A stretch of 64,000 nucleotides of DNA from Verrucomicrobiota bacterium. Its GTDB lineage: Bacteria > Verrucomicrobiota > Kiritimatiellia > RFP12 > UBA1067. The stretch covers positions 1 to 64,000 of the forward strand of contig JAHFSX010000018.1 in the NCBI GenBank assembly GCA_023269675.1, given 5' to 3'. The position numbers were made by a program, and so were the translations under genes. This document shows, piece after piece, positions 17,160-26,559 of this stretch. The first letter of the stretch is position 1; each line of letters starts with the position of its first letter. The notes beneath the pieces were generated by a model that was not told where the DNA came from, did no database searches, and was given only the letters and a program-made list of their open reading frames with translations.

Positions 17160-17975
17160 ATGCATTCTGAACTTTTCCAAATCGGCCCCCTCACCCTCCG
17201 CGCCTTCGGGCTCTGCATGGCGCTGGGATTCCTTTTCGGCTGGCAGGCCGCCGTCTGGCTCAGCAAACGCACGGGCCAGAACCCGGACCAGCTCACCTCG
17301 CTGTTGACGTGGCTGATGGTCTCCGCCGTGCTCGGCGCCCGCACCGCCTACGTGCTGGAGCACTGGACCGCCGAGTTCGCCGCCCACCCGCTCGACGTCC
17401 TGCGCATCGACCAAGGCGGGCTGATGTTCTACGGCGGACTCATCGCCGCCGCGTTTGTCCTGGCGCTCTACGCGCGCATCTACCGCCAGCACCTGTTCCA
17501 GATCACCGATCTGGTGCTCGCCGTGGTGCCGATCGGCCACGCGTTCGGGCGGCTGGGCTGCTTCATGCACGGCTGCTGTTACGGCAAGATCACCCAGTCC
17601 TGCATCGGCGTCGCCTTCCCCCCGCATTCGCCCGCCTGGTGGGAGCAGGCCTCCGCCACCCCGCCGCTGATCGCGCAGGACGCGCTCGCCAGCCTGCCGG
17701 TGATCCCGACCCAGCTGATCGAGTCGGCCGCCAACTTCATCCTCTTCATCGTCCTCTACCGGCTCTACCCCCGCCGCCACCGCCAGCGCGGCTTCGTCAC
17801 CGGCTGTTATCTCGTCAGCTACGCCGCGCTGCGCTTCGGCATCGAATACCTGCGCGGCGACCCGCGCCTGGCGATCGGGCCTTTTTCGATCAGCCAGACC
17901 ATCAGCCTGGGCATCATGGCCCTCGGCGCCGGCTGCCTCGCGTATGCCCGCCGGACCGCACCTCGCGCCGCCTAG
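17160..17975 (+). CDS. lgt: Phosphatidylglycerol:prolipoprotein diacylglyceryl transferase
   Basis: This inner-membrane enzyme adds diacylglycerol to the lipobox Cys of prolipoproteins. The Lgt signature [17 protein letters not shown] is present, as are GGLMFYGGL and the C-terminal [11 protein letters not shown]. About seven membrane spans and 271 residues match the family. An ATG at 17160 starts the typical short N-terminus before the first span. The cyclophilin gene follows after 79 bp. Confidence 0.95.
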   Translation: MHSELFQIGPLTLRAFGLCMALGFLFGWQAAVWLSKRTGQNPDQLTSLLTWLMVSAVLGARTAYVLEHWTAEFAAHPLDVLRIDQGGLMFYGGLIAAAFVLALYARIYRQHLFQITDLVLAVVPIGHAFGRLGCFMHGCCYGKITQSCIGVAFPPHSPAWWEQASATPPLIAQDALASLPVIPTQLIESAANFILFIVLYRLYPRRHRQRGFVTGCYLVSYAALRFGIEYLRGDPRLAIGPFSISQTISLGIMALGAGCLAYARRTAPRAA

Positions 17976-18054
17976 CGCGCGGCATCTTTGGGCTGGATTT
18001 TCCAGCGCGGCCGTCGTATTCTATTCCCCGCTATACAGCGAAGGGGGAAAGAAG

Positions 18055-18690
18055 ATGAAGGGGATTCTGGCGGTATTGCTTTTGGGTTCGGGGATTGTAC
18101 AGGCTGACGTCACGCAGGGAGTCATTCCTTTGCAGGCGGCAGCCCCTAAGGAGCTAAAGAACGTGCAGATTATCATCGATACCAGCATGGGAGCCATCAC
18201 GGCGGAACTCTATCCCGCGAAGGCGCCCCTTACGGTCAGCAACGTGCTGTCCTACATCGACGCCAAGTTTTACGACGCCACGATCTTCCATCGCGTGATC
18301 GACGGCTTCATGATCCAGGGCGGCGGCTTCACGCGCGACATGATCCAGAAAAAGAATCAGGCGCCGATCAAGAACGAGGCCGACAACGGCTTGCACAACG
18401 AGCGCGGAACCCTCGCCATGGCGCGCACCATGATCGTGGACAGCGCCACCAGCCAGTTCTTCATCAACCTGGTCGACAACTCCAGCCACCTGGACTTCAA
18501 GTCGAAGACCGACGCGGGCTGGGGCTATTGCGTGTTCGGCAAGGTCGTCGAGGGCATGGACGTGGTCGATAAGATCGCCAAGGTCCGCACCGACCTCTCG
18601 GGACGCCTCCAGAACGTGCCGGCCGAGCCGGTGGTCATCAACAGCGTCCGCCGCAAAGCCGACGCCGCCGCGCCCGAAGCGGCCAAATAG
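18055..18690 (+). CDS. Peptidyl-prolyl cis-trans isomerase, cyclophilin type, exported
   Basis: A signal peptide ([14 protein letters not shown]) is followed by a cyclophilin domain with the bacterial motifs [18 protein letters not shown] and [10 protein letters not shown]. It would catalyse proline isomerisation in periplasmic protein folding. The ATG at 18055 follows AAGGGGG; the frame extends upstream to 17944 but without a start signal. A good terminator follows at 18720-18765. Confidence 0.93.
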   Translation: MKGILAVLLLGSGIVQADVTQGVIPLQAAAPKELKNVQIIIDTSMGAITAELYPAKAPLTVSNVLSYIDAKFYDATIFHRVIDGFMIQGGGFTRDMIQKKNQAPIKNEADNGLHNERGTLAMARTMIVDSATSQFFINLVDNSSHLDFKSKTDAGWGYCVFGKVVEGMDVVDKIAKVRTDLSGRLQNVPAEPVVINSVRRKADAAAPEAAK

Positions 18691-18719
18691 CCCGCTGCGC
18701 CGCGCTCCGAGCCTCCTGT

Positions 18720-18765
18720 CAGCCTGTCGGCGGCTATCCGCCGTTCAGGCTGTGTTTGTCTTTTT
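18720..18765 (+). terminator. Rho-independent terminator after the cyclophilin gene
   Basis: CAGCCTGTCGGCGG (18720-18733) pairs with CCGCCGTTCAGGCTG (18738-18752), with one irregularity, and is followed by a T-rich tract. It separates the cyclophilin gene from parE. Confidence 0.75.
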
Positions 18766-18790
18766 AGCCTTCATCCTTTAGCCTCCAGCC
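18762..18790 (+). repeat. Heptamer-phased word array before parE
   Basis: The units TTTAGCC, TTCATCC, TTTAGCC and TCCAGCC follow one another with a 7-bp period, then TTTCCC and the parE ATG. No Shine-Dalgarno sequence is visible between the array and the start codon. Confidence 0.6.
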
Positions 18791-18796
18791 TTTCCC

Positions 18797-20623
18797 ATGT
18801 CAGCAAGCACGTACGACGACAAGCATATCCAGACCCTCTCGGCGATCGAGCACATCCGCAAACGCACCGGCATGTACATCGGCCGCACCAGCGACGGCAG
18901 CCAGTACGAGGACGGCATCTACATCCTCCTCAAGGAGGTGCTCGACAATGCCGTCGACGAGTTCATCATGGGCAACGGCAAGCGCGTCGAGATCGCCATC
19001 AACTACACCACCGGCGAGGTCTCCGTGCGCGACTACGGCCGCGGCATCCCGCTCGGCAAAGTGGTCGAGTGCGTCTCGCAGATCAACACCGGCGGCAAGT
19101 TCAACGACGACTCCTTCCAGTTCTCCGTCGGCATGAACGGCGTCGGCACCAAGGCCGTCAACGCCCTCTCCACCGACTTCGAGGTCCGCGCCTTCCGCGA
19201 CGGGGAGTTCTCCGAAGCCTTTTTCAAGCAGGGCGTGCTCGCCTCGCAAAAGCGCGGCAAGTGCCCCGCGCCCCAGCGCAACGGCACCTACGTGCGCTTC
19301 ACGCCCGACCCCGAGATCTTCAAGAAGTACCAGTTCCGCGAGGAGCACGTCGCGCGCCGCATGCGCATGTACGCCTACCTCAACGCCGGCCTCACCCTCG
19401 AGGTCAACGGCACCAAGTTCATCTCGGAGAACGGCCTGCTCGACCTCATCCACGACGAGGCCCAGTTCGAGAAGCTCTACCAGCCCTTCCACTACCGCTC
19501 CAAGACCCTCGAGCTGGTCTTCACCCACACCAACCGTTTCAGCGAGGACTACTACTCGTTCGTCAACGGCCAGTTCACCAACGACGGCGGCACCCACCTC
19601 TCGGCCTTCAAGGAGGCCCTGCTCAAAGCCGTCAACGAGTTCAGCAAGAAGAAGTTCGACGGCGACGACGTGCGCGAGGGCATCATCGGCGCCATCGCCA
19701 TCCGCCTCAAGGACCCGATCTTCGAGTCGCAGACCAAGAACAAGCTCGGCAACCAGGAGATCCGCGCCGACCTCGTCGCGGAGATCAAGCGCGTCATCGT
19801 CGAGATGTTCCACCGGCTGCCCGCCGAGGCCGGCAAGCTCATCGGCAAGATCGAGGACACCAGCAAGCTGCGGGCCGAGCTCAACGCCGTCAAGAAGCTC
19901 TCCCGCGAGCGCTCCCGCGCCGTCTCGGTGCGCGTGCCCCAGCTCAAAGACTGCAAGCGCCACCTGCACAAGCAGAAGGGCACCGGCCTCGACACCATGC
20001 TCTTCATCACCGAGGGCCAGTCCGCCGGCGGCTCGATCGTGAGCTGCCGCGACGTCACCACCCAGGCCATCTTCACCCTCAAGGGCAAGCCGCTCAACGT
20101 CTGCGACCTCAAGCGCGACGCGCTCTACAAGAACGTCGAGATCTACAACCTCATGCAGAGCCTCGACATCGAGGAGACCGTCGACAACCTGCGCTACCAG
20201 AAGGTCATCCTCGCCACCGACGCCGATGTGGACGGCCTCCACATCCGCAACCTGATGATCACCGTCTTCCTGCGCTTCTTCGACCGCGTCATCAAGGAAG
20301 GCCACCTCTACATCCTCGAGACGCCCCTCTTCCGCGTGCGCAACAAGAAGGAGACCTTCTACTGCTACAACGAGGACGAGCGCGTCCGCGCCATGGAGAA
20401 GTGCGGCAAGAACCCCGAGATCACCCGCTTCAAAGGCCTCGGCGAGATCTCGCCCGGCGAGTTCGGGGCCTTCATCGGCAAGACCATGCGCCTGACGCCC
20501 GTGGACTGCACCAGCGACCACGCGCTGACCGACACCGTCGAATTCTACATGGGCCGCAACACCCAGGAGCGGCGCGCCTACATCATGGACCACCTGGTGA
20601 TCACCGAGGAATCGTTATCGTGA
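18797..20623 (+). CDS. parE: DNA topoisomerase IV subunit B (ParE/GyrB family)
   Basis: This is the ATPase and TOPRIM subunit of a type IIA topoisomerase that decatenates or relaxes chromosomes. The GHKL ATPase shows as LDNAVDEF, DYGRGIP and GMNGVGTKAVNAL. The TOPRIM acidic residues are Glu406 and Asp475/477/479 in DADVDG. The TOPRIM Glu motif reads TEGQSAGGS rather than TEGDSAGG, so the usual Asp at 408 is Gln. At 608 residues it matches the short ParE form, and RYQKVILATDADVDG with FKGLGEISPGEF resembles Bacteroidetes topoisomerase IV. Its stop overlaps the GTG start of parC by 4 bp. Confidence 0.93.
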   Translation: MSASTYDDKHIQTLSAIEHIRKRTGMYIGRTSDGSQYEDGIYILLKEVLDNAVDEFIMGNGKRVEIAINYTTGEVSVRDYGRGIPLGKVVECVSQINTGGKFNDDSFQFSVGMNGVGTKAVNALSTDFEVRAFRDGEFSEAFFKQGVLASQKRGKCPAPQRNGTYVRFTPDPEIFKKYQFREEHVARRMRMYAYLNAGLTLEVNGTKFISENGLLDLIHDEAQFEKLYQPFHYRSKTLELVFTHTNRFSEDYYSFVNGQFTNDGGTHLSAFKEALLKAVNEFSKKKFDGDDVREGIIGAIAIRLKDPIFESQTKNKLGNQEIRADLVAEIKRVIVEMFHRLPAEAGKLIGKIEDTSKLRAELNAVKKLSRERSRAVSVRVPQLKDCKRHLHKQKGTGLDTMLFITEGQSAGGSIVSCRDVTTQAIFTLKGKPLNVCDLKRDALYKNVEIYNLMQSLDIEETVDNLRYQKVILATDADVDGLHIRNLMITVFLRFFDRVIKEGHLYILETPLFRVRNKKETFYCYNEDERVRAMEKCGKNPEITRFKGLGEISPGEFGAFIGKTMRLTPVDCTSDHALTDTVEFYMGRNTQERRAYIMDHLVITEESLS

Positions 20624-22791
20624 GCAAAGATCCAGGAAAGCCGCATAAAGGCCCCCCGGCCGACCCCGCCAGCGAGCCGCCAAGCTTCGCCTTCGACAAC
20701 TTGCCGCTCTTCGAGGGCGCGCGCGCCGGCCTGGCGCCCGCCCCCGCCGCCGAGGACGCCGACTCGCCCGTCCCGCAGCCCCAGGGCGGCCTCAACCTCA
20801 CCGCCGCCGAACGCCAGCTCGCCGCCAACACGCACGGCGGCAGCGGCCCCCTGCGCGACCTGATGGACGGGAACTTCCTGCAGTTCGCCTCCTACACCAT
20901 CTGCAACCGCGCCATCCCCACCGTCGAGGACGGGCTCAAGCCCGTGCAGCGCCGCATCCTGCACGCGCTGTGGGAGAAGGACGACGGGCGCTTCATCAAG
21001 GTCGCCAACATCGTCGGCCACACCATGCAGTACCACCCGCACGGCGACGCCTCCATCGGCGACGCGCTCGTGCACCTCACCAACAAGCGCTACCTGATCG
21101 AGGGCCAGGGCAACTACGGCAACATCTTCACCGGCGACCCCGCGGCCGCCTCGCGCTACATCGAGTGCCGCCTCACCGACCTCGCCCGCAACGAGATCTA
21201 CAACCCCAAGCTCACCGCCTTCATCCCCAGCTACGACGGCCGCAACAAGGAGCCCGTGCTCCTGCCCTCCAAGCTGCCGCTGCTGCTGATGCTCGGCGCG
21301 GACGGCATCGCCGTGGGCCTCTCCACCGCCATCCTGCCCCACAATTTCATCGAGCTGCTCGAGGCCCAGATCGCCATCATCCAGAAGAAGCCCTTCCAGG
21401 TGCTGCCGGACTTCATGACCGGCGGAGCGATGGACGTCTCCGAGTACGCCGACGGCGCGGGGCGCATCAAGATCCGCGCCACCGTCGAGCACCGCCAGCC
21501 CGGCAAGCTCATCATCACCGCCCTGCCGTGGGGACAGACCACCGAGTCGCTCATCGCCGACATCGAGGAAGCGATCCAAAAGAAGAAGGTGCCGGTCCGC
21601 CAGATCAACGACTTCACCGCCGAGAAGGTCGAAATCGAGCTCGTGCTCACCGTCGGCGCCTCCCAGGAGCAGGCCACCGCCGCCCTCTTCGCCTTCACCT
21701 CCTGCGAATCCTTCATCTCCAGCCGGCCCGTCGTGCTCTTCCGCAACCGCCCGCGCGAGATGACCGTGTCCGAGATCCTCGTGGCCTGCACCGACCAGCT
21801 CCTCGACCTCCTGGCCCGCGAGCTCGAGCTGCGCAAGCGCGAGCTCGACGACCTCTTCCACTACAAGACGCTCGAGCAGATCTTCATCGAGGAGCGCATC
21901 TACAAGCGCATCGAGGAGCAGGTCACCTACGAGGCCGTGCAGCAGGCCGTGCTCGACGGCTTCAAGCCCTTCCGCAAGAAGCTGCGCCGCGACGTCACGC
22001 TCGAGGACGTGGAGGGCCTGCTCCAGATCAAGATCCGCCGCATCTCGCGCTACGACATCAACAAGAACCGCGAAGAGATCGAGAACATCCTCAAGGAGGA
22101 GTCCGAGGTCGCCGAGAACATCAAGGGCCTGCGCGCCTACGCGGTCCGCTACCTCAAGGCCCTCGTCAAAAAGTACAAGGACCGCTACCCGCGCCTCACG
22201 CAGATCTCCGCCAAGCCCTTCGCCCAGATCGAGATGCGCGCCCTCACCGCGACGGAGCTGACGCTCAAGATCGACGCGGAGAACGGCTACATCGGCACCG
22301 ACCTGCGTACCGGCGAGGAGCTCTTCAAGTGCTCCTCGCTCGACAAGATCCTCGTGGTGTGGAACGACGGCCGCTACAAGATGATGCCGCCGCCGGACAA
22401 GTTCTTCATCGACAAGAACTACGCGTACTGCAAGATCTTCGACCGCGAGAAGGAGTTCACCGCGGTCTACACCGAGCCGCACTACGGCTTCACCTACATC
22501 AAGCGCTTCGCGTTCGGCGGCGCCATCCAGAACAAGGAGTACCACCTTGCGCCGGAGAAGAGCAAGCTGATCCTCTTCGAGGAGGGCGTGCCCGAGCTGG
22601 TCTACGTCAAGTACAAGCCCGCCAAGGCCCAGCGCATCCACCAGCAGATGTTCAGCCCCGCCGAAGTGCTGGTCAAAGGCGTCTCGGCCAAGGGCATCCA
22701 GATGACCTCCAAGGACATCGCCAAGATCGTCACCAGGAAGCCCGGCTGGTGGGACGACAACGAGGCCACCCCCAAGGGCGTGCTGACGTGA
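20620..22791 (+). CDS. parC: DNA topoisomerase IV subunit A (ParC/GyrA family)
   Basis: This is the DNA-cleaving partner of ParE. I chose GTG at 20620 because it overlaps the parE stop as GTGA and is preceded by GAGGA; the frame stays open upstream only as a shadow of parE. The catalytic Tyr180 lies in AASRYIECRL, preceded by QYHPHGDASIGDALV and QGNYGN. An ~80-residue Pro/Ala-rich extension precedes the conserved FLQFASYTICNRAIP. A C-terminal region of ~200 residues follows the cleavage core. At 723 residues it is close to ParC length. Confidence 0.92.
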   Translation: MSKDPGKPHKGPPADPASEPPSFAFDNLPLFEGARAGLAPAPAAEDADSPVPQPQGGLNLTAAERQLAANTHGGSGPLRDLMDGNFLQFASYTICNRAIPTVEDGLKPVQRRILHALWEKDDGRFIKVANIVGHTMQYHPHGDASIGDALVHLTNKRYLIEGQGNYGNIFTGDPAAASRYIECRLTDLARNEIYNPKLTAFIPSYDGRNKEPVLLPSKLPLLLMLGADGIAVGLSTAILPHNFIELLEAQIAIIQKKPFQVLPDFMTGGAMDVSEYADGAGRIKIRATVEHRQPGKLIITALPWGQTTESLIADIEEAIQKKKVPVRQINDFTAEKVEIELVLTVGASQEQATAALFAFTSCESFISSRPVVLFRNRPREMTVSEILVACTDQLLDLLARELELRKRELDDLFHYKTLEQIFIEERIYKRIEEQVTYEAVQQAVLDGFKPFRKKLRRDVTLEDVEGLLQIKIRRISRYDINKNREEIENILKEESEVAENIKGLRAYAVRYLKALVKKYKDRYPRLTQISAKPFAQIEMRALTATELTLKIDAENGYIGTDLRTGEELFKCSSLDKILVVWNDGRYKMMPPPDKFFIDKNYAYCKIFDREKEFTAVYTEPHYGFTYIKRFAFGGAIQNKEYHLAPEKSKLILFEEGVPELVYVKYKPAKAQRIHQQMFSPAEVLVKGVSAKGIQMTSKDIAKIVTRKPGWWDDNEATPKGVLT

Positions 22792-22802
22792 GATAAGAGA
22801 AA

Positions 22803-22927
22803 ACGCTCAACGCCGAACACCCAACTTCGAACACGCAAGGTTGCTAACTCATCACTTGGGCGTTCAACGTTCGGTGTTCAGCGTTTGACGTTCAAGCCCC
22901 TCCGTTCAAGCCTCGCGCCGTTCAAGC
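22803..22927. repeat. Inverted pair of heptamer-phased word arrays
   Basis: The left arm has five 7-bp words ending in AA (CGCTCAA, CGCCGAA, CACCCAA, CTTCGAA, CACGCAA, 22804-22838). The right arm has GTTCAAC, GTTCGGT, GTTCAGC, GTTTGAC and GTTCAAG from 22862, plus two later GTTCAAG units. The arms are imperfectly complementary, so the region can fold into a long stem. It lies between parC and the next promoter. Confidence 0.65.
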
Positions 22928-22943
22928 CCGCCGGCAAATCCAT

Positions 22944-22972
22944 TTGACGGCCGTCCGCGGAGCAGGTACAGT
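22944..22972 (+). promoter_or_regulatory. Promoter of the 23-28.5 kb glycosidase operon
   Basis: TTGACG (22944-22949) and TACAGT (22967-22972) are 17 bp apart. The predicted leader to the ATG at 23058 is about 80 nt. Confidence 0.5.
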
Positions 22973-23057
22973 TTTCGCGCTGGTCCAGCGAACGTCACCT
23001 GCGCGAATAACAGGGATGTCGCGGCAGCCAAAAAAACGGGGACGAAACGGATCACGC

Positions 23058-24416
23058 ATGAGACACACACCCAAGCCCCTGCTCTCTCTGGTGCTGGCTA
23101 CGCTGGCGGGACTCGCCTTCGGCGGCGACATCCAACGCGTCACGTTCCGCGAGGTGGACACGCTGTTCGCCAACCCCGGCGCGGGCTGGATGAGCCAGCA
23201 GCGCACTCCTAAAAGCGACCCGCGGTTCCCCTGCTCGGTCGCCTACATCCGCTTCCACTGGGCGGACGTCGAACCGTCGGAAGGCCAGTACGACTGGAAG
23301 ATCATCGACGACGCCATCGCCGCCTGGAAACCGCGCGGCGCGACCGTGTCGATGCGGGTGATGACCTGCAGCGCACACAGCGCCGGCTATTACTCTTCGC
23401 CCAAATGGCTGTTCGACGCCGGCTGCAAAGGCTTCGAGTATGAGGTCGGCGGGGGTGACCCCACCAGCGGCGGCAAACGCATCCCCCGCATTGAGCCCGA
23501 CTACGCCGACCCGCTCTATCTGGCCAAGCATGCCGCTTTCATCAAGGCGCTGGGCCAGCGCTACGACGGCCAACCGGGCGTGGAGTTCCTCGACATCGGC
23601 TCCTATGGCAACTGGGGCGAGTGGCACACGAAGCATCCCGTGCCGGTCGCCGTGCGCAAGAGCATCGTGGACATGTATCTGAGCGCCTTCAAGAAGACGC
23701 CGCTCGTCTTCATGTCCGATGACGCGGAGGTGCTGGCCTACGCGCTCGAACACGGCACGGGGTTCCGCCGCGACGGCGTCGGCTCGCCCTGGCACGAGCA
23801 GAACTGGATCGGCTCGAAGAAATACGCCGCCGTTCAGGGCATGGCGGACACATGGAAGGCCGCGCCGGTGGTCTTCGAATGGTTTGGCGATTTCGACTAT
23901 CTGAAGTCGCGCGGCTGGTCGTTCGACAGCGCGGTGAACTTCATGCTGACCAATCACGTCACGCTGATCAACGACAACATCGGCCGTTTCCCGCCGGAAG
24001 CCTTGCCGCAACTGGAACGGCTGGCCCGGCTCGCCGGGTACCGCTTCCTCCTGCGCGAGCTTTCACATCCGGCGGCGGTGAAATGCGGGTCAAGCCTCAG
24101 CGTGAACATGAAATGGGCCAACGTCGGCGTGGGCAAGCTCTATCGGCCCTTCAAGCTGCGCCTGTCGCTCCTCGACGCGGCAGGTCTGCCGGTGGCCACC
24201 TCCGAGTCCGCGGCTGATCCGCGTGACTGGCTGCCCGGCGAGCGTGACCTTGCCGAAACGCTCCGGATCCCTGCCGCGCTGAAGGCCGGCGACTACACGC
24301 TGGCGGCGGCCATGGTTGATCCTTCCGGCCGGCTGCCTCCGCTGCGGCTGGCCATGGACGCGCCTGAGCGCGCGGGCCGCTACACGGTCAGCCGGGTTCA
24401 GGTCCAACCCGAATAG
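23058..24416 (+). CDS. Secreted DUF4874/DUF4832-like glycosidase-fold protein
   Basis: A signal peptide (LLSLVLATLAGLAFGG) is followed by a TIM-barrel-like region. FANPGAGWM opens the domain much as NPGRGF does in DUF4874 proteins, and SVAYIRFHWADVEPSEGQYD resembles the start of clan GH-A glycosidases. FLDIGSYGNWGEWH provides a candidate acid residue. A C-terminal beta-sandwich follows, like the DUF4832 C-terminus. The frame is open from 22944, but the ATG at 23058 begins the signal peptide. It is the first gene of a three-gene operon with gaps of 27 and 16 bp. The substrate is unknown. Confidence 0.75.
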   Translation: MRHTPKPLLSLVLATLAGLAFGGDIQRVTFREVDTLFANPGAGWMSQQRTPKSDPRFPCSVAYIRFHWADVEPSEGQYDWKIIDDAIAAWKPRGATVSMRVMTCSAHSAGYYSSPKWLFDAGCKGFEYEVGGGDPTSGGKRIPRIEPDYADPLYLAKHAAFIKALGQRYDGQPGVEFLDIGSYGNWGEWHTKHPVPVAVRKSIVDMYLSAFKKTPLVFMSDDAEVLAYALEHGTGFRRDGVGSPWHEQNWIGSKKYAAVQGMADTWKAAPVVFEWFGDFDYLKSRGWSFDSAVNFMLTNHVTLINDNIGRFPPEALPQLERLARLAGYRFLLRELSHPAAVKCGSSLSVNMKWANVGVGKLYRPFKLRLSLLDAAGLPVATSESAADPRDWLPGERDLAETLRIPAALKAGDYTLAAAMVDPSGRLPPLRLAMDAPERAGRYTVSRVQVQPE

Positions 24417-24443
24417 TCAAACAGACGGTCACGAAAGGCCCGC

Positions 24444-26543
24444 ATGAAACACACGTTCCTCCTCGGCACAGCCTGGCTGCTCGCCAGCCGCCTTTGCGCC
24501 GCCGATCTTCAACCGGAACCGGCGCGCCCCGCCGCCGACGTTGCCTCCGGTCTCGTCGGCCACTGGCGCTTCGACGGATGCGACGGGACAACCGTGAAGG
24601 ATCTCTCCGGCGCGGGCAACGCAGGCACCATCGCCTTTGGCGAACTCCGGAAAGAGACGGGCGCCACGTCGCTCGAGCTGGACGGACTCGACGGACATGT
24701 GCGCATCGAACCGAGGACGCCTTTCAACCTGCGAACGAATATCACCACGGTCCTGTGGGTCAAGGCCTCGCGCCTCCGCGCCAACACCGTGCTCTTCGGC
24801 ATCCCCAACGCCAAGCCGGGCTGGGAAACGCCGGTGTTCGGGATGTACGCCTCCGGCGGCCATATCGTCTACGGCCAGTTCGGCGACAAAGGGGTCCCGA
24901 AAGCGCTCGTCGAGACCGCGTCTGAGCTGCCGCTGGACAGGTGGACCTTTCTGGCCGCCACCTCGGACGGCGCGATGCTGCGCATCTACCTCAACGGCGC
25001 GCGCGACGCCGAGCTGGCGCAGCGTGCGGCGCTGGGCTTCAACGGCCAGCCGCTTCTGATCGGCAAAGGACTGGGCGACAAGCCGTCGCTCAAAGGGCGC
25101 GTCGGAGAACTCCGGATCTACAACCGCGCGCTGACGGCCGACGAGGTGCGCGCGCTCTTCGAGCAGACGCGCACCGCGTACGACCTGTCGCCGCCGCTCC
25201 GCGCCGCCGCCCGCGACGGGACCGTGCCGGTCGAAACGCACGGCAACAACCCTGACCTCGCCGTCCCGTGGCGCGTCCAGCCCACGCGCCTGCTTGAGAA
25301 GCTCGACGGATACACGCCCTCGGGGGAGCAGGTCAAGCTGGACCGCTACGGCGGACGGCTGGACCGGCCGCGGGAGCAGGCGACCGGATTCTTCCGCACG
25401 AAGAAGGTCGACGGCCGCTGGTGGCTGATCGACCCGGAAGGCTGCCGCTTCTATCATGTCGCGGTCAACACCGTCCGCGAGCCCAAGGACGTGAGCGCGA
25501 CTTTCGGGTCAAACGAAAGTTGGGCCGAGGCGGCCACGGAGCAACTGCGGGCGAACGGGTTCAACGGCCTGGGCAACGGCTCCAGCACACGCCTGCAGAA
25601 GGTCAAGGATCCGCTGGTCTGGGTGCTGCGCCACAACTTCCTCTTCGCTTTCGCGCGCGAGAAGAAGCTCGTCGAGGCGGCGTCGGGGACGCAGGGCTTC
25701 CCGAACCGCTGCATGCCGGTCTTCCATCCCGACTTCCCCGCGTTCTGCGAGACGTACGGCAAGGAGTTGGCGGCCACGGCAAACGACCCCACGCTGCTCG
25801 GCATCATGACCGAGAACGAGATCCAGTGCCCCGTCGACCTGCTCGACCGCTATCTGGCCAGCGACGCGACAAACCCCGATCTGAAACCCGGCCGCGACGC
25901 CGCCGCGGCGTGGCTGACCGCGCGGAAAGGCTCGGCCGACGCGCAGGGGCTGACGCGGCGCGACCGCTACGAGTTCATCGCGTATGCGTTCGGCCGCTAC
26001 TACAGCATCGTGACGCCGGTCGTGCGCAAGTACGACCCGAACCATCTCTATCTCGGCTCGCGGATCAACTACTCCACCGGCGAGTTCGACAACCCGTGGT
26101 TCTGGAAGGCGCTCGCGCCTTACCACGATGTCGTCTCGGTGAACTACTACGGCCGCTGGGGCCCGCAGCCGGACGAGCTCGGCGACTGGGCCGCGTGGGC
26201 GGACAAACCGATCCTGATCACGGAATGGTACGCCAAGGCCATGGACGTGCCGGGCCTGGCGAACACGCACGGGGCGGGATGGGTCGTGCGCACGCAGGAG
26301 GACCGCGCGCGCTACTACCAGCACTTCGCGCTGGGTGCGCTGGAGACGAAGAACATCGTCGGCTGGCACTTCTTCAAGTACCTCGACGACCCGCCGGAAT
26401 CGAAGGCGCTGGACAACCTGGGCGGCGCCAACAAGGGCATGTTCGACGCGCGCGGCAAGCCCCACCAGCCGCTGCTCGACCGCGCCCGCGCCGTGAACCG
26501 CGAGGCTTATCCGCTGATCGAGTTCTTCGACGGACGGAAGTAG
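24444..26543 (+). CDS. Secreted LamG - agarase-like (clan GH-A) glycosidase
   Basis: A signal peptide is followed by a LamG/concanavalin-type domain at about residues 35-235 (LVGHWRFDGCDG to LRIYNRALTADEVRALFE). A (beta/alpha)8 domain covers about residues 290-695. The candidate acid/base is Glu459 in MTENEIQ and the candidate nucleophile Glu594 in LITEWYAKAMD, the same pattern as GH50-like beta-agarases. It would hydrolyse a polysaccharide outside the cytoplasm. It is the middle gene of the operon. GH50 membership is a guess; only clan GH-A is well supported. Confidence 0.8.
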   Translation: MKHTFLLGTAWLLASRLCAADLQPEPARPAADVASGLVGHWRFDGCDGTTVKDLSGAGNAGTIAFGELRKETGATSLELDGLDGHVRIEPRTPFNLRTNITTVLWVKASRLRANTVLFGIPNAKPGWETPVFGMYASGGHIVYGQFGDKGVPKALVETASELPLDRWTFLAATSDGAMLRIYLNGARDAELAQRAALGFNGQPLLIGKGLGDKPSLKGRVGELRIYNRALTADEVRALFEQTRTAYDLSPPLRAAARDGTVPVETHGNNPDLAVPWRVQPTRLLEKLDGYTPSGEQVKLDRYGGRLDRPREQATGFFRTKKVDGRWWLIDPEGCRFYHVAVNTVREPKDVSATFGSNESWAEAATEQLRANGFNGLGNGSSTRLQKVKDPLVWVLRHNFLFAFAREKKLVEAASGTQGFPNRCMPVFHPDFPAFCETYGKELAATANDPTLLGIMTENEIQCPVDLLDRYLASDATNPDLKPGRDAAAAWLTARKGSADAQGLTRRDRYEFIAYAFGRYYSIVTPVVRKYDPNHLYLGSRINYSTGEFDNPWFWKALAPYHDVVSVNYYGRWGPQPDELGDWAAWADKPILITEWYAKAMDVPGLANTHGAGWVVRTQEDRARYYQHFALGALETKNIVGWHFFKYLDDPPESKALDNLGGANKGMFDARGKPHQPLLDRARAVNREAYPLIEFFDGRK

Positions 26544-26559
26544 GCAGGAGTCGACCGTC

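Noticed and set aside
19069..20619. Upstream extension of the parC frame through the parE gene
   Set aside because: The extension is a +frame shadow of parE; the GTG at 20620 with GAGGA and the GTGA overlap marks the true start.
22803..22927. CRISPR array
   Set aside because: The repeat unit is only 7 bp, imperfect and without spacers; no cas genes are in the window.
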